Origin: Hennigella sp049177145
GTDB taxonomy: Bacteria > Bacillota_I > Bacilli_A > Mycoplasmatales > Mycoplasmoidaceae
Direction: 5' to 3'
NCBI GenBank assembly: GCA_049177145.1
Contig: CP185406.1
Coordinates: 558,001 to 622,000 of the forward strand
DNA length: 64,000 nucleotides
Shown here: positions 11,073-20,046 of the stretch, piece by piece
How the letters are laid out: each line of letters starts with the position of its first letter
Position numbering within the stretch: the stretch's first letter is position 1
The notes under the pieces: generated by a model
What the model saw: only the letters and a program-made list of their open reading frames with translations
Databases searched by the model: none
Told to the model about the DNA's origin: nothing
Made by a program: the position numbers and the translations under genes

Positions 11073-12818
11073 ATGGCTAAGAAATTAATTAATTTAACAA
11101 TTGAAGGTATTAAGATTCAAGCTGAAGAAGGTTCAACCATTCTTGAGGCCGCTAAAGCTAATGGTATTACCATTCCTACTTTATGTTATTTAAAAGATCT
11201 TAACCCAATTGGGGCATGCAGAATGTGCTTAGTTGAAGTTAAGGGTGCAAGAGGTTTGGTTGCTGCTTGTGTTTATCCAATTGCCGAAGGCATGGAAGTA
11301 TGGGTTAATACTAAAAAAACATTTGACGCTAGAAAGAAAAATCTTGAGCTACTAATGTCTAACCACAGAAAAGATTGTTCTAACTGTTTAAAATCACATT
11401 TCTGTAAGTTAAAGGAATATGCTGAAATACACATGATTGATGATCATGCATATGAAGGTGAGAAACATTCTCATGAACCAGACTTATCTTCCCCATGCAT
11501 TGTTAGAGATCCAAGCAAATGTATTCTATGTAAAAAATGTATTGCTGCATGTGAAAAGCAACAAGATGTTGGAGTTATTCATGCAAACAATAGAGGTTTT
11601 AAAACATATATTGGTTGTGCGTTTGATGAAAAAATGGACAAAACAGCTTGTGTAGGTTGTGGCCAATGTACACTTGTTTGTCCAACGGGCGCATTAACTG
11701 AAAAAACAAGTTATTACGAAGTATTTGAAAAATTAGCTGATCCAAACTTAATTGTAGTTGCATCTTTTGCGCCATCAGTAAGGGCTGCATTAGGCGAAGA
11801 ATTTGGAATGCCAATTGGAACGGACGTTGAAGGAAAAACAATCACTGCATTAAGGAGATTAGGATTTAAATATGTCTTTGACGTAGACTTTGCAGCTGAT
11901 TTAACAATCATGGAAGAAGGATATGAGTTCCTTGACCGTTTGAATAACGGTGGAAAACTACCATTAATTACAAGTTGTAGTCCAGGATGAATTAATTATT
12001 GCACTGCTTACTATCCAGAATTCATCCCTAACTTATCAACTGCAAAATCACCTATGCAAATGCAAGGTGCAGTAACAAAAACATATTGAGCACAAAAAAT
12101 GGGCATTGATCCTAAAAAGATCTTTACAGTTCACATTATGCCTTGTACTGCTAAGAAATCTGAAATCCAATATGGATGCGATGCCTTAGAAGGCATGAGA
12201 GATACTGATGCTGTATTAACTGTTAGATCATTAGCTAGAATGATTAGAGCAATGGGCATCAACTTCCCTAAACTACATGATGGTAAGTTTGATGATTTAA
12301 TTGGAGAATCAACAGGTGCTGGAGTAATCTTTGGTGCATCTGGTGGTGTTATGGAAGCAGCATTGAGAACTGTTGCTGACGTAGTCACTGGCGAAGATTT
12401 AAAAGATATTGAGTACAAGAAAATACGTGGAGCTAAGAGTATTAAGGAAGCAACTTTAAATCTTAAAGGTAAAGAAGTTAAGGTTTGTGTCGTTTCAGGT
12501 TTAGCTAATGCTAGACAAGTACTTGAAGCAGTTAAATCTGGTAAGAAAAATTATCATTTCATTGAAATCATGTGCTGTCCAGGCGGTTGTGTCAATGGTG
12601 GTGGTATGCCATATGTTGACTATGATAAAATTAGCAGAGAAGAAGTTATTAAACTTCGTTCAAAAGTTTTATACAAGAATGATGCTAATAAAGAATATAG
12701 AAAGAGTCACAAGAACCCTTCTATCATTAAAATTTACAAGGAATTCTTGGAAAAACCAAACTCACACAAAGCTCATGAATTACTTCATAGAAGCTACAAA
12801 AAAAGAGAGTATATTTAA
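11073..12818 (+). CDS. hydA: [FeFe] hydrogenase catalytic subunit HydA
   Basis: 581 residues, cytoplasmic, producing or consuming H2. Domains in order: a [2Fe-2S] domain (Cys38, 49, 52, 66); a His-Cys3 [4Fe-4S] site (His98, Cys102, 105, 111); two [4Fe-4S] ferredoxin sites (Cys150/153/156/160 and Cys193/196/199/203); then the H-cluster domain. H-cluster motifs are TSCSPGW (L1, residues 300-306, crossing a TGA-Trp), MPCTAKKSE (L2) and EIMCCPGGCVNGGGMPY (L3). The C-terminal small-subunit-like tail (SHKNPSIIKIYKEFLEKP, SHKAHELLH) is complete. L1 has Ser where the usual motif has a second Cys. There is no extra C-terminal [2Fe-2S] domain. Assembly requires HydE, HydF and HydG, which are not in this window. 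A GGAGGG Shine-Dalgarno precedes the ATG. Confidence 0.95.
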
Positions 12819-12829
12819 CATATAAATAA

Positions 12830-12876
12830 TTGGTTTTTTATATCAAAAATATATATAATATTATTGTATTAAGGAG
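12830..12876 (+). promoter_or_regulatory. Probable promoter and Shine-Dalgarno of the ferredoxin gene
   Basis: TTGGTT (12830-12835), an 18-base spacer and TATAAT (12854-12859) lie in the gap after hydA. AAGGAG at 12871-12876 precedes the ferredoxin ATG. The ferredoxin may thus be made both from the operon and alone. Confidence 0.5.
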
Positions 12877-12888
12877 ATTAATCTTATT

Positions 12889-13068
12889 ATGTCAAAAGCT
12901 GTCGTTAATAAAGAAAAATGTTTAGGCTGTGGTGCTTGCACAGGCGTTTGCCCTGTAGGTGCTGTAGCTATCGGTTCTGATGGCAAAGCCGGTGTTGACC
13001 ACTCTAAATGTGTGGGATGCGGTGCATGCGCTGGAGTTTGTCCAGTACAAGCTATCGAAAACAAATAG
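12889..13068 (+). CDS. 2[4Fe-4S] ferredoxin
   Basis: 59 residues with two classical cluster motifs, CLGCGACTGVCP (from residue 11) and CVGCGACAGVCP (from residue 41), in internally repeated halves. This is a clostridial-type low-potential electron carrier. Placed 70 bases after hydA, it is the obvious partner of the HydABC complex, accepting electrons from an oxidoreductase elsewhere. It has its own -10 box and ribosome binding site and ends 15 bases before a strong terminator. The ORF is short but unambiguous because of the eight Cys in exact spacing. Confidence 0.95.
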   Translation: MSKAVVNKEKCLGCGACTGVCPVGAVAIGSDGKAGVDHSKCVGCGACAGVCPVQAIENK

Positions 13069-13083
13069 TTTTTCTATACATGG

Positions 13084-13110
13084 AAAAGAGTGCTCGAGCA
13101 CTCTTTTTCT
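13084..13110 (+). terminator. Terminator of the hydrogenase-ferredoxin unit
   Basis: A 24-base perfect palindrome (arm AAAAGAGTGCTC, 13084-13107) is followed by more T. It closes the hyd transcript before the PHP gene. Confidence 0.85.
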
Positions 13111-13113
13111 TTT

Positions 13114-13119
13114 TATAAT
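13114..13119 (+). promoter_or_regulatory. -10 box of a leaderless PHP-phosphatase gene
   Basis: TATAAT lies 9 bases before the ATG at 13129, just after the hyd terminator, with no ribosome binding site between. Confidence 0.45.
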
Positions 13120-13128
13120 ATTGTTAAT

Positions 13129-13935
13129 ATGCAAAAAAATATATTCCATATCCATACATATATTTGCAAACATTCTTCTAATCATTTAGAAGAAATAGTA
13201 GCTTATGCTTTAAAACATGGATATAAAAAACTATATTTTACTGAGCATGCACCTATCACTATTGATTGTCCTTATCAAACAAGAAGAGCTAGTTATAAAG
13301 AAATAGCTCAACTAAAACATAACATTGATAAACTAAATAAAAAATACAAAAATAAATTAAAAATTTATTTTGGATATGAAGTTGAATATAACAAACCAAA
13401 TCGCTGATATATTAAAAAATTAGCAAAAGATCCATATTGTGAGTTCATGGTGTTTGGCAATCATTTTTATGGTGATCTATTTAAAATTAAAATGCCATTG
13501 CCTTTGGCAATGCATGTTACTAAAACAGCCAAACAATTAAAAGAATTTGATGAAAATAATATGGCAGCTATGTCAAGTGGATTAATGTCTTGAGTAGCTC
13601 ATCCTGAAATCTTTTTAAATTCATATCAAAAGTGAGATAAAGCAGCTATAGCTGTTTGCAAGAACATTATCAAAAGCGCAATTAAATATAAACTACCGCT
13701 TGGTTTCAATGTTAACTTTATAAACTACGATGAAAAAAGTCAATGACACTATCCATGTAAATATTTCTGGCAACTTGTTGCCAAAACTAACATTCCAGTA
13801 ATTATTGAGTCAGATGCACATGACATGCACCCCTTGGCAGTTGAATGGCTAGAACAAGCTAGAAAATTGGCAATCAGTTATGGTTTAAAGAAAAATTTAA
13901 CTGAAAAAATAAAACTAAATTTATTAAAAAAATAA
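13129..13935 (+). CDS. PHP-domain phosphoesterase, histidinol-phosphatase (HisK)-like
   Basis: 268 residues. The N-terminal HIHTYICKHSSNHLEEIVAYA, the FTEHAPI motif and the later EVEY and ESDAH motifs are the metal-binding signatures of the PHP family, closest in layout to HisK-type histidinol phosphatases. Two internal TGA codons read as Trp. No histidine biosynthesis genes are nearby and such pathways are generally absent from mollicutes, so the substrate is probably another phosphate ester; this is inference. The gene is preceded by a leaderless -10 box and ends in a bidirectional terminator shared with the HPr-like gene. Confidence 0.8.
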
Positions 13936-13955
13936 AAGGCATGTTGCCTTTTATT
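13931..13955. terminator. Bidirectional terminator between PHP and HPr-like genes
   Basis: A perfect 11-bp stem (AATAAAAGGCA / TGCCTTTTATT) with a 3-base loop spans the PHP stop codon and reaches the stop of the convergent HPr-like gene. Confidence 0.8.
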
Positions 13956-14220
13956 TGTACTCCACTCCGAAGAAGTCAGCTATTTCCTTAATGGCTTTTT
14001 CTTCATCATCCCAACTTGATGTTCTAATTTCGATTTTGCCTGGAATTTTAACCTTTGTGTATGCTGTCATTAGGTTAATTAATGATTTAGCATTAGCTTT
14101 TGTTGTTCCAACAATAACATCAATATCACAGGTATATTTACCTGCAATTTGTTGTAATTTAGCAGCCATTTTTCTATGTATATAAGATGGGTCTGTAATT
14201 TTAACTTGTAAACTTTTCAT
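13951..14220 (-). CDS. ptsH: HPr-like phosphocarrier protein with altered active-site loop
   Basis: 89 residues with HPr length and pattern. The segment DPSYIHRKMAAKL aligns with the HPr active site G-I-H-A-R-P-A, so the phosphorylated His (position 15 in HPr numbering) is present. The following Ala-Arg-Pro is replaced by Arg-Lys-Met. NAKSLINLM matches the region with the regulatory Ser46 (KSIxxLM), and the C-terminal DDEEKAIKEIADFF matches the last helix. Loss of the conserved Arg17 is unusual, though Lys may substitute. No other PTS gene is in the window. It could be a working HPr or a paralogue with a regulatory role. It lies upstream of nothing on its strand and ends in the shared terminator. 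Confidence 0.65.
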   Translation of the reverse strand: MKSLQVKITDPSYIHRKMAAKLQQIAGKYTCDIDVIVGTTKANAKSLINLMTAYTKVKIPGKIEIRTSSWDDEEKAIKEIADFFGVEYK

Positions 14221-14276
14221 ATTTAATAAATTATAGTTTTATTATAAATGCATTTTGCCTGTGCGCAATAAAAAAC

Positions 14277-15056
14277 CTATATTTTGTTATGATTTTTTAA
14301 AATTTTTTTGTCAAAACTTTCATCAAATCATAAATATGATCCATCTTTATTTAGGAAACTTCTAAAGATATTAACATATGAATTTGGTCATTCTTTAGAA
14401 TTGTAGAAGTTTTCATTAATGAAATTCTTTATATGAGAACGCTGAGTTGCCTTTTCATTAGGGCATAAATTATTAATGATTGGTAATTTATATTTCTTTG
14501 CCACTTTTTCTATTTCGCATTCACGACAAAGAATTAAAGGCCTAATTAATCAAACTTTGTTTCTATCTAGATAACTAATTGGTCTTAGCGTAGCTAATCT
14601 AGATTCATTTAACATATTCATAAAGAATGTTTCAATAGCATCATCAGCATGATGACCTAAAGCTAATTTATTAAATTTTTGTTTTTTCATTGCTTTGATT
14701 AAAATAGCTTTTTTCATCTTAGCACAAAGTGAGCATTGAATTTTGCCCTTATCTTTTTTGGCATTTAAAACTTCAGAAATATTAGATTCTATAATTTCTA
14801 ATTTAATATTATTTGCTTTAGCAAAGTTAATAAGTTTAGAATAGTTAACTTTTTTAAAGCCTAAAGCAACATGGAAACCTTTTACTTTTAGATTTCAGTG
14901 TTTTTCTGAATTTATTTTTTTGCAAAAAATATCTAATGTCTTTAATAAGACAAGCGAGTCTTTGCCTCCAGACACGCCAACAGCAATATGATCATTTTTC
15001 TTGATCATCTTAAAGATGCTATTTGCTCTAATAATGTTTCCAATTACTATTCTCAT
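14277..15056 (-). CDS. ttcA: TtcA-like PP-loop tRNA thiolation protein
   Basis: 259 residues. The ATP-pyrophosphatase loop is SGGKDS (29-34). CSLCAKMKKAIL (Cys108, Cys111), LGHHADDAIETFFMNM (from about 133), IRPLILCRE and a later NNLCPNEKATQR (Cys198) follow the order of TtcA, which inserts sulfur at C32 of tRNA and uses three Cys to hold a [4Fe-4S] cluster. The SGGKDS loop and Cys triad argue against TilS, the essential tRNA-Ile lysidine synthetase of the same superfamily, which lacks the Cys. The frame needs TGA as Trp and closes at TAG 14277-14279. A TATAAT lies 18 bases upstream of the ATG, in the 25-base gap to divergent truB. Confidence 0.78.
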
Positions 15057-15081
15057 ATTTGATTTATGATAAAATTATATT

Positions 15082-15753
15082 ATGTTTACACCTGATAAAC
15101 TTATATTGATTGACAAACCCCAAGGATGGACAAGCAACGATGTTGTTGCTAAGATTAAGAGCGCTTGCCATTATAAAAAGGTTGGACATGCTGGAACTTT
15201 AGATCCAATGGCCACAGGCCTTTTAATTGTTGGATATGATGAGGGAACTCATTTATTAGGTGAGTTATCTTTGCAAGATAAACAATATCAAACAACAATT
15301 AAATTTGGAATTAGAACCGATACTGGTGATAAAACTGGATCTATCATAGATAAACAAAAAGTTAAACTAAATGAAAAACAGGTTAAACAAGCTTTAGCTA
15401 GTTTTGTTGATCAAGACTATTTGCAAAGACCACATCCATACTCTGCTGTAAAGATTAATGGTAGGAAAGCATATGAATATGCTAGAGAGGGAAAGCCATT
15501 AGAACTAGAACCAAGACTAGTCAAGATTAATGGTTTTAGAATAAATAGCTTTAATCCTAATAAACAAGAACTAAAAATTACATTGAACGTAACAAAAGGT
15601 TTTTATGTTAGATCTTTTGCTGAAGACCTTGCAGCAAAACTTAATACAGTTGCACATATTACTACTTTAGTAAGAACTAAATGTGGTGATTTTAAATTAA
15701 AAAATGCTTATACTTTAATTAACTATATAAACAAACATGGCAACCAAAATTAA
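15082..15753 (+). CDS. truB: tRNA pseudouridine-55 synthase TruB
   Basis: 223 residues. It makes pseudouridine 55 in the T loop of tRNAs. GWTSNDVVAKIK at the N-terminus and GHAGTLDPMATGLLIV (catalytic Asp within TLDP) are family signatures; RPHPYSAVKINGRKAYEYAREG is the second. The protein is shorter than the E. coli form and lacks the C-terminal PUA domain, as is usual in Gram-positive relatives. It overlaps the start of ribF by 17 bases, and truB-ribF is a conserved pair in Firmicutes. The ATG at 15082 has only AT-rich sequence before it and no Shine-Dalgarno, so it may be leaderless. Confidence 0.94.
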   Translation: MFTPDKLILIDKPQGWTSNDVVAKIKSACHYKKVGHAGTLDPMATGLLIVGYDEGTHLLGELSLQDKQYQTTIKFGIRTDTGDKTGSIIDKQKVKLNEKQVKQALASFVDQDYLQRPHPYSAVKINGRKAYEYAREGKPLELEPRLVKINGFRINSFNPNKQELKITLNVTKGFYVRSFAEDLAAKLNTVAHITTLVRTKCGDFKLKNAYTLINYINKHGNQN

Positions 15754-16609
15754 AGAAATAAAACTAAATGACATTCATAAATCTAAATGACCTTTAGTCA
15801 TTGGGTACTTTGGCTCTATTCATGTAATGCATTGTCAATTATTTGAAAAGTTTCATCATTTTAATGTATTAACATTTAAGGATTTTAATCCAAAAACAAA
15901 AACACAACTTTATACTTTCAATGAAAGAATTAAAAATATAGCTAAGTTTGGACCACAAAACATTTTTATCTATGATTTATCTAAAGATAACATGAAAGCT
16001 GAAGAGTTTGTGCAAAGAGTTTTATTACCAATTAAACCAAACTCAATTGTTGTAGGTACAAATTTTAAATTTGGTTCAGATCATAAACCATATTCAATAT
16101 TGAATAAGTATTTTAAAGTTGATAGTGTAAATTACAATGCTAGAGTGTCTACGACACTTATTTCTCAAATGTTAAGTAATAAACAAGTAGAAAAAGCAAA
16201 TAACTTTTTATACCAACCATATCATTACACATCTCAATGAATCAAAGGTCAAAAACGTGGTACAACATTAGGATTTAGAACAATCAACTTAAAAGTTGAC
16301 CGTAGCTTAGCTGTGTGTGAAGGTTCTTATGTAGCACGCATTAAACTAGGAAGAAAATGACTTAAAGCAGTAGCTTTTGTTGGTGCTAGCAAAACTTTTA
16401 AGATGAACGTTCCAACAATTGAAGTTCATGCTTTTAATAAAAGATTATTGCCTAGAAGTTTGTATCCTCAAAGTATAAGAAATAAAATGCAAGTCGAATT
16501 TCTTAAATATATAAGAGAAAACACAAAGTATAAATCATCTAAATTACTTGTTAAAGCAATTGAACGTGATATAAAGACTGCAAAAGCATATTTTGAACGA
16601 AATAAATAA
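15737..16609 (+). CDS. ribF: Riboflavin kinase / FAD synthetase RibF
   Basis: 290 residues. The N-terminal nucleotidyltransferase domain should convert FMN to FAD and the C-terminal domain should phosphorylate riboflavin. The adenylylation motif usually reads G-x-F-D-G-x-H-x-G-H but here it is GYFGSIHVMH, keeping both His. The linker STTLISQMLSNKQVEKANNFL is typical. The kinase loop is KGQKRGTTLGFRTIN, where GFPTAN is usual, so the Pro is replaced by Arg. A VPTIEVHAF segment and the C-terminal helix follow the family. The gene overlaps truB by 17 bases and is followed by ecfA1. In this cell FAD/FMN would serve HydB and ThyX. Changed motifs leave some doubt about one of the two activities. Confidence 0.85.
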
Positions 16610-16615
16610 TATAAT
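16610..16615 (+). promoter_or_regulatory. -10 box of leaderless ecfA1
   Basis: TATAAT lies 7 bases before the ATG at 16623 and overlaps the end of ribF, with no Shine-Dalgarno. Confidence 0.45.
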
Positions 16616-16622
16616 TATTTAA

Positions 16623-17396
16623 ATGTTCAAAGACACACCAAAAATATTATTAAAATTTGACAAAGTTAATTTTGGTTATGAAAAAAATCAACCAATATTA
16701 TTTGATGTTTCATTCTCTATCTTAGAGAATGAATATGTGTGTATTATAGGTGCAAATGGTTGTGGTAAATCAACTGTAGGCAAGATTATAGCAGGATTAT
16801 TTAAACCATGAAATGGTTCTATAATTTTTAAAGATCAAATTATCACTAAAAAGAATGTGAAACAATTAAAAGATAAGACAGGAATTGTTTTTGAAAATCC
16901 TAACAACCAATTTATTGGTTCATCAGTGGAAGATGACATAGCCTTTGGTCTAGAAAACCAATGTGTCGCCAGAGAACGAATGCAATGCATTATCGAAGAT
17001 ACGGCTAAATATACCGGTACTTTTGATTTATTAAAATCAGATGTTAATAGTTTGTCGGGTGGACAAAAACAACTAGTTGCTATCACATCTGTTATGGCAA
17101 TGAATCCTGAGTTGATAGTTTTTGATGAAGCTACAAGCATGCTTGATAATAAATCAAAAAATAAAATTAATGAATTAATTTTATCTTTAAAAAATAAGAA
17201 ACATAAAACCATAGTTAACATTACTCACGATATGGATGAGGCCGCTAAGGCAGACAAAATTATAGTAATGAATCAAGGTAAAGTAATATTGATTGGTACA
17301 CCAAATCAAGTATTTAATGATTCAAAACTTGAATCATTATCTTTAGACAAACCATTTGTCTATAAGTTAAACCAAAGGATTAACAATGCAAAATAA
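16623..17396 (+). CDS. ecfA1: ECF transporter ATPase EcfA1
   Basis: 257 residues, ABC ATPase. Walker A is GANGCGKST, the Q-loop region is FENPNNQFIG, the signature is LSGGQKQLVAI, Walker B is LIVFDEATSMLD, and the switch His is in THDMDEA. With EcfA2 and EcfT it forms the energising module of energy-coupling-factor importers for vitamins and metals; substrate-binding S components are not in this window. The gene order ecfA1-ecfA2-ecfT-truA is conserved in Firmicutes. Its 3' end overlaps ecfA2 by 11 bases. Confidence 0.95.
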
Positions 17397-18264
17397 TTTA
17401 GTTAATAAAAACTTTGGTACTAAAAACATTATCACATGTGATAATGTTAAGATTTGTGTTGGGCCTAAGAAAAGGTATGAAGTTTTAATTAGCAATTTTA
17501 ATTATTCCTTTGAAAAAGGAAAAGTATATGCTATCATTGGCAATTCTGGTGTTGGCAAGACATCATTAGTATCCCAAATTTCCGGATTAACCAAAGTTAG
17601 GTTTGGCGACATCTATATAAAAGATAAATCAATATTTGCGCGTAATAAAAAAATAAAAGAATACAAAGCAATTAGAAAGTATGTAGGAATTGTTTTTCAA
17701 TTTCCTGAGTATCAATTATTTAAAGATACAGTAGAAAAAGACATTGCATTTGGTCCTATTAACTATCATGTTAATAAGGCTCAAGCCATGAAGCTAGCTT
17801 CTAAATATATGTATTTAGTTGGCTTAGATCAAAGGCTTTTACACAAAAACCCATTTGATTTATCAAATGGACAAAAGCGTTTAGTAGCAATTGCTGGTGT
17901 GCTAGCACTTGAAACAGATGTCATAATTTTTGATGAACCAACTGCAGGGTTGGATCCGTCATATCAAAAGAAAGTATGTAATATTATTAAGACACTAGCC
18001 AAACAAGGCAAGACAATCATAATCATTACCCATAATATGGATAATGTTCTTGAATTGTCAGATCAAGTACTTGTACTTGACAATAAAGCATTGGTAAAAA
18101 CCGGAACCCCTTATGAAATATTTAATAATAATCAATTAATTAATAATATAGGGTTAGACTTACCCCATGTTGTTATTGAAGCTAAAAAGAATCCAAACAT
18201 TTTGGCAAAACAACCTAGAAACATAGATGAACTAGTTTCCTTTCTAAAGAAAGGAGGTATCTAA
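17386..18264 (+). CDS. ecfA2: ECF transporter ATPase EcfA2
   Basis: 292 residues, the second ATPase of the ECF module. Walker A is GNSGVGKTS, the Q-loop is FQFPEYQLF (typical of EcfA2), Walker B is VIIFDEPTAGLDP and the switch His is in THNMD. The ABC signature reads LSNGQKRLVAI, so one Gly of LSGGQ is Asn, as in many EcfA2 proteins. A C-terminal extension of about 50 residues follows the ATPase core. It overlaps ecfA1 by 11 bases and its TAA shares an A with the ecfT ATG. Confidence 0.95.
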   Translation: MQNNLVNKNFGTKNIITCDNVKICVGPKKRYEVLISNFNYSFEKGKVYAIIGNSGVGKTSLVSQISGLTKVRFGDIYIKDKSIFARNKKIKEYKAIRKYVGIVFQFPEYQLFKDTVEKDIAFGPINYHVNKAQAMKLASKYMYLVGLDQRLLHKNPFDLSNGQKRLVAIAGVLALETDVIIFDEPTAGLDPSYQKKVCNIIKTLAKQGKTIIIITHNMDNVLELSDQVLVLDNKALVKTGTPYEIFNNNQLINNIGLDLPHVVIEAKKNPNILAKQPRNIDELVSFLKKGGI

Positions 18265-19307
18265 TGTATTCATATAAAACACCATTAGAGAATAGGCCTC
18301 TTTTCCTAAACAAATTTAATCCAACACTAAAGGTAATATGTTCCATATTACTAATAGCTTTATCGTTCATTCCAGTTACATTGATTGGACAACTAACAAT
18401 ACTATTGTTAATAATTGGTTTATGAATTTCTGCTAAACTCCCAAAAAGAAAATTAAAACCAATTTTACGTACAATAATAGTTTTATTTATTTTAATTTTC
18501 TTAATAAACTGATTAGTATCAAAAAATCCAGGTTTCAAATTCGATTTACAAAACACATTCCACTTATGAGGAAGTGACTGACAATCTTTGATTGACAAAG
18601 GTTGAGTTCATAAATTTGGACAAAATCATTATTGGATAACTGGAACCATTTGAGGTGGATATGTAGACCAAACTCTGGTTTCATTCAAACCCTTAGGTTC
18701 TTATATTAAAGTAATGATAGATGGGCAACCATGATATCTTGGGTATTCAAGCCCTTGATATGGCTTGAGTAGCTATGTATTATTAAACACTATTAGTGTG
18801 AGTGTAAGATTATTCTGTATGTTAACAATCTTTAGTTTGTTAGTTAACACAACTTCAACTTTGCAACTGACTTATGCCTATGAACATATTTTATGACCAT
18901 TAAAGTGAATTAAAGTTCCGGTTACAGAAATCGCTTACATTATCGCAGTGGCTGTTAGATTTGTTCCAAACTTATTTGATGAAGCAAATAAAATAATAAG
19001 CGCGCAAGCAAGTAGAGGTGTTGATTTCAGAAACGGAAACTTCATTGTCAAAGTTAAAGCCGTGTCATCATTAGTTGTTCCAATGTTTGCGGCAAGTTTC
19101 AACCAAGCTGATAAATTATCTGATGCTATGGAAGCCAGAAACTTTGTTCCTAGGGCCAAGAGAACAAAATATAGACTCTACCATTGCTCGGCTTCGAATT
19201 GAGTCTCATTTGCGGTTTTAGTTTGTTTGTTAGCTCTATTTATATATTTATGCGCAAGTAAAGTTATAATTTATCCATTCGTAGCAATTGACTGCTTCAA
19301 CATTTAA
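18264..19307 (+). CDS. ecfT: ECF transporter transmembrane subunit EcfT
   Basis: 347 residues, longer than the usual 260-270. N-terminal membrane helices are followed by an inserted, Trp/Tyr/Gly-rich polar stretch (about residues 88-175), then further helices and the coupling region with SRGVDF and EARNF, the two Arg-containing motifs that contact EcfA1/EcfA2. The insert carries many TGA-Trp codons and probably faces outside. Strong Shine-Dalgarno AAAGGAGG ahead of the ATG, which overlaps the ecfA2 stop by one base. truA starts one base after the stop. It would pair with substrate-specific S components encoded elsewhere. Confidence 0.92.
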
Positions 19308-19308
19308 T

Positions 19309-20046
19309 ATGAAACAAAGATACAAAGCAACATTAACATACAATGGTAGTAACTACCATGGTTGAGCAAAACAACCAGGACAAGAAACTATCCAAGGTGT
19401 TTTGGAAAACACTATCAATAAAGTATTTAACCAAAAGGTTAAAGTTTTTGCTGCAGGAAGAACTGATGCAGGTGTTAATGCTTTAGGTCAAGTTATACAC
19501 TTTGATTTAGAAATCAAAGTCAAACCTAAACAAATTATGGAAGCTTTAAATAAAGCTTTACCATATGATATTAGAATAATCAGAATTAAAAAAGCCGCTA
19601 AAGACTTCAATGCCAGATTCATGGCAAAGAATAAGACTTATGTATATTCAATAAATACTAATAATATTAATGATGCAGTAGAAAGCAATCATATCTATCA
19701 ATATAATAAACCAATTAATATTAGTCTTTTAAAAAGATCAAACAAAGTATTTTTAGGAAAGCATAACTTTTTATCCTTCTCAACTGATGAACGATCAGGT
19801 GAAAGCTTGCAAAGACAAATTTTAGCTATATCTATAAGGAAAAATAAAAAGTTAGTAAAAGTCACTATCAAAGGAACTGGCTTCTTAAGAAGTCAAGTCA
19901 GAATGATGGTTGGTTCTATGCTTGCTTTAAATGAAGGTAAAATAACATTATCAAAGATAAAACAATTACTAAATGAACCAAAAAAAGGACAAGCAGTTTA
20001 TAAAGCTCCTGCTTGTGGTCTTTGTTTACTAAAAGTAAAATATTAA
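19309..20046 (+). CDS. truA: tRNA pseudouridine synthase TruA
   Basis: 245 residues. It modifies uridines 38-40 in tRNA anticodon stems. The catalytic segment AAGRTDAGVNALGQVIHFD contains the conserved Asp; KNKTYVYSI and RSQVRMMVG follow at expected places. The ATG at 19309, one base after ecfT, includes the N-terminal RYKATLTYNGSNYHGWAKQ, which needs TGA as Trp. Ends tail to tail with rnhC with no gap. Confidence 0.95.

Noticed and set aside
8707..12818. Respiratory complex I (nuoE, nuoF, nuoG)
   Set aside because: The third gene has all H-cluster motifs of a [FeFe] hydrogenase, HydB has the fused terminal ferredoxin domain, and there are no membrane Nuo genes.
13084..13107. The perfect 24-base palindrome as an operator or insertion-sequence end
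   Set aside because: It sits right after the ferredoxin stop, has A and T runs on its sides and behaves as an ordinary intrinsic terminator. No transposase or target duplication is nearby.
14277..15056. tRNA-Ile lysidine synthetase TilS
   Set aside because: The SGGKDS loop and the three cluster-type Cys fit TtcA better. TilS is not excluded without a tree.
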